Assembly (NCBI RefSeq): GCF_003336245.1 | Contig: NZ_QPHM01000001.1 | Location: 2,360,113 to 2,424,112 of the forward strand | Direction of reading: 5' to 3' | Length of the DNA: 64,000 nucleotides | From: Haloplanus salinus | GTDB lineage: Archaea > Halobacteriota > Halobacteria > Halobacteriales > Haloferacaceae | Shown here: positions 26,098 to 33,845 of the stretch, piece by piece | Numbering within the stretch: the first letter of the stretch is position 1 | Layout: each line of letters starts with the position of its first letter | The notes under the pieces: model-generated | Databases searched by the model: none | What the model was told of the DNA's origin: nothing | What the model saw: only the letters and a program-made list of their open reading frames with translations | Position numbers and translations under genes: made by a program

Positions 26098-29000
26098 ATG
26101 AGCGACGATCAGAGTCAGGGGTCCTCGTCGGTCGTAGACCTCTTTTTCGACTGGTATCACGTCCCCGCGCTCGTCCTCGTCGTTGCCGCGATGCTCGCCA
26201 TCCGTCTCCAAGCGTACGACAGCTTCGTCCGTGACGGAGCGGTGTACTTCTCCGGCAACGACGCCTGGTATCACCTCCGACAGGTCGAGTACACGGTGCG
26301 ACACTGGCCCTTTACGATGCCGTACGATCCGTGGACGTACTTCCCGTACGGCACGAACGCCGCCCAGTTCGGGACGCTGTACGACCAGCTCGTCGCGACG
26401 GCGGCGCTGGTCGTCGGCCTCGGCAGTCCCTCCAGCGACCTCGTCGCGAAGACGCTGCTCGTCGCGCCGGCGGTGTTCGGCGCCCTCGTCGCCGTCCCCG
26501 TCTACGCCGTCGGCAAGCGTCTCGCCGGCCGCGTGGCCGGCCTCTTCGGCGCCGTCGTCCTCCTGCTCCTGCCGGGGCAGTTCCTCCAGCGCGGCCTCGT
26601 CGGCTTCGCCGATCACAACGTCGCCGAGCCGCTCTTCCAGACCCTCGCCGTGCTGGGGCTGATGGTCGCCATCGGCGTCGCCACGCGCGAGACGCCCGTC
26701 TGGGAGCTGGTGGTCGACCGCGACGTCGAGGCGCTTCGCCGGCCGCTCCTCTGGAGCGCCGTCGCCGGCGCCGCCGTCGCCGTCTACATGTGGGTGTGGC
26801 CCCCCGGCGTCCTGCTCGTGGGCATTTTCGGCACCTACCTCGTCTACCAGCTCACCAGCGACTACGTCACCGGCGGCTCGCCCGAACCGGTCGCGTTCGT
26901 CGGCGTCGTGTCGATGGCCGTGGCGGCGGTGTTGATGCTCCTCCAGTTCGAGGAGGCGAGCTTCGGCCCGACGGACTTCGGCCTCCTCCAGCCGGCCGTC
27001 GCGCTCGGCGTCGCCGCCGCCGCCGCCTTCCTCGCGGGCCTGGCGCGGCTCTTCGACGCCCGTGACCTCGACCGGTCGCTCTACCCGGTCGCGGTCGTCG
27101 GTCTCGCCGCCGTCGGTGCCGGCGTCGTCGCCGTCGCGCTCCCGTCGCTGTTCGGGACGATTCAGACTAACGCCCTCCGCTTCATCGGCTTCAGCGCCGG
27201 CGCGGCGACGCGAACCATCGCGGAGGCTCAGCCGTACCTCGCACCCGACACCCTCCAGCAGAACGCGATGACGCCGACCGGGCGGATCATGGCCGACTAC
27301 GGCTTCGCCCTCTTTACCGGCGTCGTCGCCGTCATCTGGCTGCTCGCGAAGCCGCTGGTGCGTGACGGCGAGACGGAGCGCGTCGCCTACGCCGCCGGCT
27401 CGCTCGCGGTGCTCGGGCTGCTTTTCCTCGTTCCGGGCCCGTTCCAGGCCCTCGGCGACGCCTTCGGCGTCGTCTCCGAACTCGTCGGCGTCGCGCTGGT
27501 TGCGCTGATCCTGTTCGGCGCCGTCCTCCAGACCAACTACGACGGCGAGAAACTCCTCTTCGTCGTCTGGGCGGCCTTCATCACCTCGGCGGCGTTCACG
27601 CAGATCCGGTTCAACTACTATCTCGCGCCGGTGGTCGCCATCGCGAACGCCTACCTGATCGGGCAGATCATCTCTTATCTCGGTCTCGGAGCGAGCTCCG
27701 TCGACGCCCTCCGTGATCTGCAAGGCTACCAGGTACTCGCCGTCCTCGCGGCGGCGATGCTGATAATCACGCCGGTGTTGCTCGTCCCGATGAGCGTACG
27801 CACCACCGGGAACGCCGACTTCGACCGGAGTCAGACGGCGTGGCAGGCGGGGCAGAACTCCGGGCCTGGCGCCGTCACCGAGTGGGATAGCTCGCTCCAG
27901 TGGATGGAGTCGAACACGCCCGCCCCGGGCACCCTGGGCGGTGCGAACAACGAGATGGATCACTACGGCACCTACGCGCTGACCGACGACTACGACTACC
28001 CGGCCGGGGCCTACGGCGTCCAGTCGTGGTGGGACTACGGGCACTGGATCACCGTCCGTGGCGAGCGCATCCCGAACGCCAACCCGTTCCAGCAGGGCGC
28101 CACCGATGCGGCGAACTACCTGCTCGCGCCTAACGAGACGGCGGCCCAGAGTGCGCTCGGCGAACGCGACGAGGAGGCTGCGGGCACCCGCTACGTGATG
28201 GTGGACTGGCAGATGGCCAACCCGCAGTCGAAGTTCGGGGCTCCCGTCGTCTTCTACGACGCGGGCACCGTCTCCCGATCGGACTTCTACGGCCCGGTGT
28301 ACAGTAGCGACCTGCGAGCGAACTTCTACCTGCGCAACCAGCGCTACTACGAGAGCCTGATGGTTCGGCTATACGCCTACCACGGGAGCGCCATGGACCC
28401 GCAACCGGTCGTCGTCGACTGGGAGCAGCGCCGCGCCCAGACACGGAGCGGCGAGACGATCACGATCCGTGCCGGTCCGCAGGACGGCCGCATCGTCCGG
28501 CAGTTCCAAAACATGTCGGCCGCGCGGGACTACGCCGCCAACGATAGCACGTCCCAGGTCGGCGGCGTGGGTCACTACCCCACCGAGCGGGTGCCCGCGC
28601 TCGAACACTACCGCCTCGTGAAGGTGAGCGCGTCGAACGCCAGCGACTCGGGACAGTATCAGCGAATCTCGCAGCGCACCTTCGCGGCGACGGGCGTGCC
28701 GCCGTCCTCACAGACTATCTACGAACCGTCGTGGGTGAAGACGTTCGAGAAGGTGCCCGGAGCGACGGTCACGGCCGACGGACTGCCGGCGAACACGACG
28801 GTTCGTGCGACGGTCCCGATGCGCGTCCCGACGACGAACGAGACGTTCAGTTACCGGCAGGAGGCCCGGACGAACGCCGACGGGGAGTTGTCGATGACGC
28901 TCCCCTACGCCACGACGGACTACGACGAGTACGGCCCCGAGAACGGGTACACGAACGTGAGCGTCCGCGCGGAGGGCCCGTACCTGCTCCAGACGGCGCT

Positions 29001-29298
29001 GCTGAACGACGGCGGGTCGCTCGTCCAGTACCGGGCGCAGGTCAACGTCAGCGAGGGGCGCGTCAACGGCGACGTCGACGAGCCGAAACGGGTGACGCTC
29101 GAGGGTCGCAACCCGCTCCAGAACATCTCGCTCAGTCCCGGCAACGAGTCGAACGCCTCGTCGTCGCTCGAACCGGTCGCGCCGGTCGAGGCGGCGAGCG
29201 ACGACGGCACCGACGACGGGACGCCGAGCACCGACGACGACGCGTCGGTGACCGGACCGTCGGCCCTCCACGCTCCCGCCGCCCAAGTCCGGTCCTGA
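26098..29298 (+). CDS. aglB: Dolichyl-phosphooligosaccharide-protein glycotransferase (oligosaccharyltransferase)
   Basis: 1066 residues. STT3/AglB architecture: an N-terminal membrane region with about 13 spans (residues 20-570) and a large extracellular C-terminal domain. First acidic motif GNDAWYHLR with D55; second DxD-like motif GFADHNVAEPLF near 169-180; catalytic WWDYG at 644-648. It transfers the finished glycan from dolichol phosphate to Asn of N-x-S/T sites on the outer face. The C-terminus is Thr/Ser/Asp-rich and disordered. The DUF368 gene starts 4 bp after the stop. Confidence 0.97.
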   Translation: MSDDQSQGSSSVVDLFFDWYHVPALVLVVAAMLAIRLQAYDSFVRDGAVYFSGNDAWYHLRQVEYTVRHWPFTMPYDPWTYFPYGTNAAQFGTLYDQLVATAALVVGLGSPSSDLVAKTLLVAPAVFGALVAVPVYAVGKRLAGRVAGLFGAVVLLLLPGQFLQRGLVGFADHNVAEPLFQTLAVLGLMVAIGVATRETPVWELVVDRDVEALRRPLLWSAVAGAAVAVYMWVWPPGVLLVGIFGTYLVYQLTSDYVTGGSPEPVAFVGVVSMAVAAVLMLLQFEEASFGPTDFGLLQPAVALGVAAAAAFLAGLARLFDARDLDRSLYPVAVVGLAAVGAGVVAVALPSLFGTIQTNALRFIGFSAGAATRTIAEAQPYLAPDTLQQNAMTPTGRIMADYGFALFTGVVAVIWLLAKPLVRDGETERVAYAAGSLAVLGLLFLVPGPFQALGDAFGVVSELVGVALVALILFGAVLQTNYDGEKLLFVVWAAFITSAAFTQIRFNYYLAPVVAIANAYLIGQIISYLGLGASSVDALRDLQGYQVLAVLAAAMLIITPVLLVPMSVRTTGNADFDRSQTAWQAGQNSGPGAVTEWDSSLQWMESNTPAPGTLGGANNEMDHYGTYALTDDYDYPAGAYGVQSWWDYGHWITVRGERIPNANPFQQGATDAANYLLAPNETAAQSALGERDEEAAGTRYVMVDWQMANPQSKFGAPVVFYDAGTVSRSDFYGPVYSSDLRANFYLRNQRYYESLMVRLYAYHGSAMDPQPVVVDWEQRRAQTRSGETITIRAGPQDGRIVRQFQNMSAARDYAANDSTSQVGGVGHYPTERVPALEHYRLVKVSASNASDSGQYQRISQRTFAATGVPPSSQTIYEPSWVKTFEKVPGATVTADGLPANTTVRATVPMRVPTTNETFSYRQEARTNADGELSMTLPYATTDYDEYGPENGYTNVSVRAEGPYLLQTALLNDGGSLVQYRAQVNVSEGRVNGDVDEPKRVTLEGRNPLQNISLSPGNESNASSSLEPVAPVEAASDDGTDDGTPSTDDDASVTGPSALHAPAAQVRS

Positions 29299-29302
29299 CG
29301 CG

Positions 29303-30244
29303 ATGGACCGGCGCCTCCGTCCGCTGCTCGTCGTCTACCTCAAGGGCCTCTGTATGGGCGCGGCCGACGCCGTTCCGGGCGTCTCCGGTGGGACCATCGC
29401 GCTCATCACGGGCATCTACGAACGCCTCGTCGGCGCCATCACCGCCGTCACGCCAAGACGGGTCGTCGAAGTGCTCGCCGCGCCGCTCCCCGGCCGACGC
29501 GACGACGCCCGCACGGCTTTCTTCGCCGTCGACGGCCCGTTCCTCCTCGTCCTCGGCGCCGGGATTCTCTCGGCCGTCCTGATCGCGACGCGCGCCCTCC
29601 ACGCCGCACTCGAAGCCGACCCCGTCGTCACCTTCGGGTTCTTTTTCGGACTGATCGCCGCGTCGGCCGTCGTCCTTCGGGGACAGGCGTCGCTCGACAC
29701 GCCGGGTCGGATCGGCGCCGCCGTCGTCGGCTTTCTCCTCGCCTTTCTCTCTGCCGGCCGCGCCGCCGCCGCGCTCCCGTCGTCCCCCCTCGTCACGGTC
29801 GCCGTCGGCGCCGTCGCCATCAGCGCCATGGTCCTCCCCGGCATTTCGGGGTCGCTCATCCTCGTCATCCTCGGGCAGTACGAGTTCCTCGTCACCCGGC
29901 TGACTACCTTCGTCGACGGCCTCTTGGGCCTCCTCGCCGGCGGGTCGGTCGACGCCGTCGTCGACCCCGCGACGACGGTCGTCGCCTTCCTCGCCGGCGC
30001 CGTCGTCGGCCTCGTCACCGTCGCCCACGCCGTCCGCTGGGCGCTCGTGCGCTACCGCTACGCGACGCTCTCCTTTCTCGTGAGTCTGGTCGTCGGTGGC
30101 CTGCGCGCGCCCGTCGTGAAGGCCGGCGAGAACCTCCCCGCCGGGTGGACGACCGACGCCCTCCTCGCGTTCGGCCTCGCGGCCGTCGTCGGCGCCGCCC
30201 TCGTCGGCGTCCTCGAACGGTACACCGACAACATCGAGATCTGA
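29303..30244 (+). CDS. DUF368 membrane protein, probable polyprenyl-phosphate translocase (PopT-like)
   Basis: 313 residues with about 8-9 hydrophobic segments. The family's duplicated signature is seen twice: GAADAVPGVSGGTIALITGI (about residue 19) and ISAMVLPGISGSLILVILGQ (about 173). Bacterial DUF368 proteins have been shown to recycle undecaprenyl phosphate. Position 4 bp downstream of aglB strongly suggests a matching job for dolichol phosphate: returning the carrier released by AglB to the cytoplasmic face. That role in archaea is inferred here. Confidence 0.85.
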   Translation: MDRRLRPLLVVYLKGLCMGAADAVPGVSGGTIALITGIYERLVGAITAVTPRRVVEVLAAPLPGRRDDARTAFFAVDGPFLLVLGAGILSAVLIATRALHAALEADPVVTFGFFFGLIAASAVVLRGQASLDTPGRIGAAVVGFLLAFLSAGRAAAALPSSPLVTVAVGAVAISAMVLPGISGSLILVILGQYEFLVTRLTTFVDGLLGLLAGGSVDAVVDPATTVVAFLAGAVVGLVTVAHAVRWALVRYRYATLSFLVSLVVGGLRAPVVKAGENLPAGWTTDALLAFGLAAVVGAALVGVLERYTDNIEI

Positions 30245-30245
30245 A

Positions 30246-30395
30246 CTACTCCCGCGGCACGGCGAGGTTCCGTACGTCGGCCCCACAGATCGAACAGGCA
30301 GTCAGTCGGTCCTCGCTCGCTTCGCGGTGCGTACAGCCGCGACATTCGTAGTATCCTCGCTCCGGCGTGTACGGGTCTATAAGATTGTGTCGCAT
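30246..30395 (-). CDS. 49-residue zinc-ribbon (rubrerythrin-like domain) protein
   Basis: Found by direct translation. The product starts MRHNLIDPYTPERGYYECRG and has two C-x2-C pairs, C18/C21 (CRGC) and C34/C37 (CSIC), enough for one zinc ribbon. Many haloarchaea carry such small proteins. The role is unknown; metal or redox sensing and nucleic-acid binding are possible. It is convergent with the DUF368 gene, its stop lying 1 bp after that gene's end. A 15-bp palindrome lies just upstream of the start. Confidence 0.8.
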   Translation of the reverse strand: MRHNLIDPYTPERGYYECRGCTHREASEDRLTACSICGADVRNLAVPRE

Positions 30396-30397
30396 CC

Positions 30398-30412
30398 GTA
30401 CGACGATCGTAC
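30398..30412. promoter_or_regulatory. 15-bp palindrome upstream of the zinc-ribbon gene
   Basis: GTACGA-CGA-TCGTAC is a perfect 6-3-6 inverted repeat ending 3 bp before the ATG at 30395. It could be an operator overlapping the transcription start; no regulator can be named. Confidence 0.35.
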
Positions 30413-30465
30413 ACCGTTTACCCAAATGACTGTTTCGGGCGCCGAAGAATCGTCCCGATCGACGC

Positions 30466-31029
30466 TCAGTCGGTCAGCCGCGCAACCGAGACGAACGTCT
30501 CCGGGCGGCGTTCGGCGCGGTCGACGACGAAGCCCGCGTCGGTCTGGAGGGCGATGGCGCCGTCGAGGCCGTACGTCTCGTCGCGGGGCGGCCCGGCCTC
30601 GCCCGCCCCGTCGCGGTCCCAGTCGACGGTGACCAGGCGGCCCCCCGGCCGGAGGACGCGCGCTACCTCCGCCAGCGACCCCGCGTCCGCGAACTCGTGA
30701 AACGTCATCGTCGAGACGGCGGCGTCGAGTGTGTCCGTCCCGAACGGCAGGTCGGCGGCGTCGGCCTCGACGAGTTCGACGTTCGCCGGGAGGCCCTTCT
30801 CCCGGTAGTGGTCGTGCATCACGGACTGTACGTCGACGGCGTACGCCGTCCCGACGTGGGGGGCGAGGTCGTCGGTGTAGAAGCCGGTACCGCTCCCCAA
30901 GTCGGCGAGGCACATTCCGGCGTAGGGTGCGACGAGGCCGTGCAGTTCCTCGCGCGAGCAGTAGCGGTACCGTTCGGCGGCGTCTTCGAGTGCCGCCGCC
31001 CGGTCGCTGTCGAACGTATGAAAGCCCAT
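30466..31029 (-). CDS. Class I SAM-dependent methyltransferase (UbiE-like)
   Basis: 187 residues. Motif I is CLADLGSGTGFYTDDL near residue 40, motif II AYAVDVQSVMHDHYREKG, and motif III LDAAVSTMTFHEFADAGSL near 105; VLRPGGRLVTVDW is the usual post-III block. Substrate unknown. The start at 31029 (MGFHTFDSDRAAALED) is set by a TATA box 23-30 nt upstream on this strand and by the family's usual short N-terminus. Confidence 0.85.
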   Translation of the reverse strand: MGFHTFDSDRAAALEDAAERYRYCSREELHGLVAPYAGMCLADLGSGTGFYTDDLAPHVGTAYAVDVQSVMHDHYREKGLPANVELVEADAADLPFGTDTLDAAVSTMTFHEFADAGSLAEVARVLRPGGRLVTVDWDRDGAGEAGPPRDETYGLDGAIALQTDAGFVVDRAERRPETFVSVARLTD

Positions 31030-31051
31030 GTGCCCTCCCTGCCGCCGCGGC

Positions 31052-31059
31052 AATATAAG
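31052..31059 (-). promoter_or_regulatory. TATA box of the methyltransferase gene
   Basis: Minus-strand CTTATATT, 23-30 nt before the ATG at 31029. Confidence 0.65.
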
Positions 31060-31084
31060 TGTCGCGCGCGAACATGAGACAGCG

Positions 31085-31090
31085 TTAAAT
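31085..31090 (+). promoter_or_regulatory. TATA box of the HEWD gene
   Basis: TTAAAT, 25-30 nt before the ATG at 31115. It is divergent from the methyltransferase TATA, with 25 bp between the two boxes. Confidence 0.65.
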
Positions 31091-31114
31091 CCCCGCCCGA
31101 CGCTACCGTCGGGT

Positions 31115-31324
31115 ATGGGCGTCACGATCAGGAAGCCGACCGCGAGACAGTGTGAGGACTGTGGCCGGCGGGAGGTCTGGAACGACGCGACGGGCACCTG
31201 GCAGGTCGCACGCGACGACGACGGCGACCGCATCGCCGGCAGGGTGTACTGCATCCACGAGTGGGACATCAACGGCACGTTCGTCCCCCTAGAAACGGAC
31301 GGGACGGACGCAGCCGACGCGTAG
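31115..31324 (+). CDS. HEWD family small protein
   Basis: 69 residues. It carries CEDCGRREVWND near residue 13 and the family-naming HEWD motif in YCIHEWDINGTFVPLE near residue 45. The cysteine pair and histidine suggest a small metal-binding fold; function unknown. The original cutA reading frame begins at 31330, only 5 bp after this stop, so the two formed one transcription unit. Confidence 0.8.
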   Translation: MGVTIRKPTARQCEDCGRREVWNDATGTWQVARDDDGDRIAGRVYCIHEWDINGTFVPLETDGTDAADA

Positions 31325-31329
31325 GTCGG

Positions 31330-31741
31330 ATGTCCGACGAAGACGCACCGGTGACCGCCTATCGTAGCGTTTGTAAGTCATCACACGTCGGATCGCAAGG
31401 CTGCGTGCGATCCGACGTGCAAACAGTTCCAAACGCTACTATACGTCACCGCCCCCCGCGACGCGGCGACCGACCTCGCCCGTCGCCTCGTCGACGAGCG
31501 TCTGGCCGCCTGCGTCAACGTCGCCGACTGCACGTCGACGTACCGCTGGGACGGGGCCGTCCACGAGGACGCCGAGGCGATTCTGCTGGCGAAGACGACG
31601 GACGACCGGTACGACGAACTCGCCACCCGAGTCGTCGAGTGGCACCCCCACGCCGTGCCCTGTGTCGAACGGATCGACACGGTGGACGCCGACGCCCCGT
31701 TCGCGGCGTGGTGTGCCGGCGCCGTCGCGGACGCGGAGTGA
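31330..31741 (+). pseudogene. cutA: cutA (divalent cation tolerance protein) interrupted by a palindromic element
   Basis: From 31442 the frame reads YVTAPRDAATDLARRLVDER and continues through LAACVNVADC and STYRWDG to a stop at 31739-31741: a nearly complete CutA1 (trimeric metal-tolerance protein). The expected start is present upstream in a different register: ATG at 31330 gives MSDEDAPVTA, which would join cleanly to YVTAPRD if the intervening element were removed. The net insertion is 82 bp with a TA repeated at both edges, and 82 is not a multiple of 3. The 3' frame has no ATG, GTG or TTG before the conserved region. As read, CutA cannot be made unless the element is spliced or bypassed. 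Confidence 0.75.
31360..31443. repeat. Palindromic hairpin element 1, inserted in cutA
   Basis: Outer arms GTAGCGTTTG (31364-31373) and CAAACGCTAC (31430-31439); inner arms CACGTCGGATCGCA (31384-31397) and TGCGATCCGACGTG (31406-31419); 8-nt loop AGGCTGCG. Between outer and inner arms lie TAAGTCATCA on the left and CAAACAGTTC on the right. AAGTCATCA and ACAGTTC recur exactly in the element at 35072-35145, whose arms are otherwise unrelated. A short TAT/ATA pair and a TA repeat flank it. Structured RNA, folded single-stranded DNA substrate and mobile mini-element are all possible. Confidence 0.85.
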
Positions 31742-31843
31742 GCAGCCCGCGTACCGGACGCGACGGTCCCGACCGGCCACGACACCGGGAGGTGGCCGAG
31801 CGGACGCCCGGACACGGATTCGCCCCGAGTCGATACCGGTCCA

Positions 31844-32509
31844 TCACCGCAGCGACGCCAGCGCTTCGAGCGTCCCGTCCATGTGTGCCCCCTCGGTGAC
31901 GTGGTCGGCGGCGGCGCGCGCCCGGTCGTCGGCGTTCGCGACGGCGAAGGACTCGCCGACCGCCTCGAACGTCGACACGTCGTTCTCGCTGTCGCCGACG
32001 GCGACGAAGTCGGTCGGCTCGTAGCCGACCGCCTCGGCCGCCGCCCGCACGCCGTCGCCCTTCTCTACCTCCGGCGTCACGAGGTGGTAGGCGTAGCCCG
32101 TATCCACCACGTCGACGCCGAACTCCTCGGCGACGGCCCGCAGCAGAGCTTCGTCGGCGTCCATGCTGACCGCCACCTCCGTCTCGCGCCACCGGTTGAC
32201 GGTGTCGGCGGCGCCCCAGCCCAAGTCGCCGCCGCGGTCGACGAACGCCTCGGCGGCCGCCCGCGGTCGGTCGGGATCGACCGTCACCCGAACCTCGTCG
32301 TCGACGTAGACGACGCCGCCGTGTTCGGCGATCACTCGTTCGGGAACGTGGAGGAAGTGACAGAGCGCGACCGGATACGGGAACGCCTTCCCCGTCGCGA
32401 GGACGACCGGCGCGTCCCACGCTGGCAGCGCCTCGAAGACCCGGGGGTCGATTCCGCCCGACGCCCGCGTCAGCGTTCCGTCGATGTCGAGTACGAGCGG
32501 CGGCACCAT
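31844..32509 (-). CDS. Phosphoglycolate phosphatase, archaeal type (HAD IIB)
   Basis: 221 residues. HAD motif I is LVLDIDGTLT (residues 5-14), motif II VLATGKAFPYP, and motifs III/IV VEKGDGVRAAAEAVGY and VAVGDSENDVSTFEAVG near residue 170. Length and motif spacing match archaeal phosphoglycolate phosphatases related to sucrose-phosphate phosphatases. It dephosphorylates 2-phosphoglycolate or similar small phosphates in the cytoplasm. A minus-strand TATA (TTTATC, about 32531-32538) lies 22-29 nt upstream. Confidence 0.9.
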   Translation of the reverse strand: MVPPLVLDIDGTLTRASGGIDPRVFEALPAWDAPVVLATGKAFPYPVALCHFLHVPERVIAEHGGVVYVDDEVRVTVDPDRPRAAAEAFVDRGGDLGWGAADTVNRWRETEVAVSMDADEALLRAVAEEFGVDVVDTGYAYHLVTPEVEKGDGVRAAAEAVGYEPTDFVAVGDSENDVSTFEAVGESFAVANADDRARAAADHVTEGAHMDGTLEALASLR

Positions 32510-32651
32510 ATCGGGTTCAGCGGCGCGAGGGTGATAAACGACGCGTCACGGGGCGACCGACGGGACCGCGCGTCGGCGGGCGCGCGCCGGCGGGCACGCC
32601 CGACGACCCTTCACCGACGCCGTGAAGTGACCCGCCTCCACATTCTCGGCC

Positions 32652-33845
32652 ATGCAGACGACCGTCCTCGTGATCGGCGGCGGCGCGACGGGCGTCGGCG
32701 TCGCCCGCGACCTGGCGCTCCGCGGCGTCGACGTGACGCTCGTCGACCGCGGTTCGCTCGCCGCCGGCACCACCGGCCGCTCGCACGGCGTCCTCCACAG
32801 CGGCGCACGGTACGCCGAGGCCGACCCCTCGGACGCGGCCGCCTGTCTCGCCGAGAATCGGGTGCTTCGGGAGGTCGCCCCGGCCTGTCTCGACGAGACG
32901 GGCGGCTACTTTCTCCACCTCGACGGCGACGATCCCGACTACTTCGAGCGCAAGCGCGCGGCCTGCACCGACCTGGGGATGGCCGTCGAGACGCTCTCGG
33001 GTGCCGAACTCCGAAAGCGCGTCCCCGAAGCCAGCCCCGCCGTCGAACGCGCCCTCGCGGTGCCCGACGCCGTGGTATCGCCGTCGCGACTCGTCGTCGC
33101 CAACGCCGCCGCTGCCCGCGATGCGGGGGCGACGATCCACGCGCACGCGCCGGTCGAGGACGTCCACGTCGTGGACGGTACCGTCGCGGGCGCCGACATC
33201 GGCGGCCGTCTCGGCGCGACCGTCGAGGCCGACGTCGTGGTGAACGCGACCGGCCCCTGGGCCGGGCGGTGTGCGGCGCTCGCGGGCGTCTCGGTGCCCA
33301 TGCGGCCGACCCGTGGCGTGATGGTCGGCGTCGACAACCCCGGCGTCGACGCGGTGCTGAACCGGTGTCGGGCGCCCACGGACGGCGACATCGTCGTTCC
33401 GCGGGGCGACGAGGCGGTCCTCGGCACCACGAGCGTCGCCGTCGGCGACCCCGACGACTTCGAGCGAAGCGAGGCGGAAATCGAGCGGACCGTCGCGGAG
33501 TGTGCCGCGATGTGTCCCGCGGTCGATGGGTCCGTTCGGCGTACGTACTGGGGCGTCCGCCCGCTCTACGCGCCGGCCGAGGCCGACCGGGACGGTCGGG
33601 CCATCTCCCGCGGGTTCGCGCTCCTCGATCACGCCGACGGCGGTGCGGCCGGCTTCTTCACCGTCGTCGGCGGAAAGCTCACCACCTACCGGAAGATGGC
33701 CGAGGCGACGGCCGACCGGGTGTGTGAGCGCCTCGGCGTCCCGGCGACCTGTCGGACCGCCGACCGCCCGCTCCCCGGCGCCGACGACCCCGCCGAACTC
33801 GACGCGCTGTGTGCGGCGTTCGGCGTCGACGCGCCGGCCCGCTAG
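32652..33845 (+). CDS. FAD-dependent glycerol-3-phosphate dehydrogenase-like oxidoreductase (GlpA/DAO family, short)
   Basis: 397 residues. FAD motif VLVIGGGATGVGVARDLALR (residues 5-24), the second block GTTGRSHGVLHSGARY near 44, the C-terminal GGKLTTYRKMAE near 340, and the conserved YWGVRPLYAP region. It resembles subunit A of anaerobic glycerol-3-phosphate dehydrogenase but lacks the C-terminal BFD-like iron-sulfur domain, and no GlpB/GlpC genes follow. It may oxidise glycerol-3-phosphate or another 2-hydroxy acid. It overlaps the convergent nucleotidyltransferase by 4 bp. Confidence 0.8.
   Translation: MQTTVLVIGGGATGVGVARDLALRGVDVTLVDRGSLAAGTTGRSHGVLHSGARYAEADPSDAAACLAENRVLREVAPACLDETGGYFLHLDGDDPDYFERKRAACTDLGMAVETLSGAELRKRVPEASPAVERALAVPDAVVSPSRLVVANAAAARDAGATIHAHAPVEDVHVVDGTVAGADIGGRLGATVEADVVVNATGPWAGRCAALAGVSVPMRPTRGVMVGVDNPGVDAVLNRCRAPTDGDIVVPRGDEAVLGTTSVAVGDPDDFERSEAEIERTVAECAAMCPAVDGSVRRTYWGVRPLYAPAEADRDGRAISRGFALLDHADGGAAGFFTVVGGKLTTYRKMAEATADRVCERLGVPATCRTADRPLPGADDPAELDALCAAFGVDAPAR

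Noticed and set aside
26068-28044. A 658-codon minus-strand open frame opposite aglB
   Set aside because: Low-complexity Arg/Glu/Gly/Asp composition with no motif; it is the shadow of aglB's strongly biased third codon positions.
31360-31443. Archaeal bulge-helix-bulge intron in cutA mRNA
   Set aside because: The fold has a symmetric 7-by-7 internal loop and no pair of 3-nt bulges separated by 4 bp, so the standard splicing endonuclease site is not visible. Splicing by another route is not excluded.
31360-31443. Integron attC site
   Set aside because: The arms lack the conserved RYYYAAC and GTTRRRY boxes, and no integrase gene is present.
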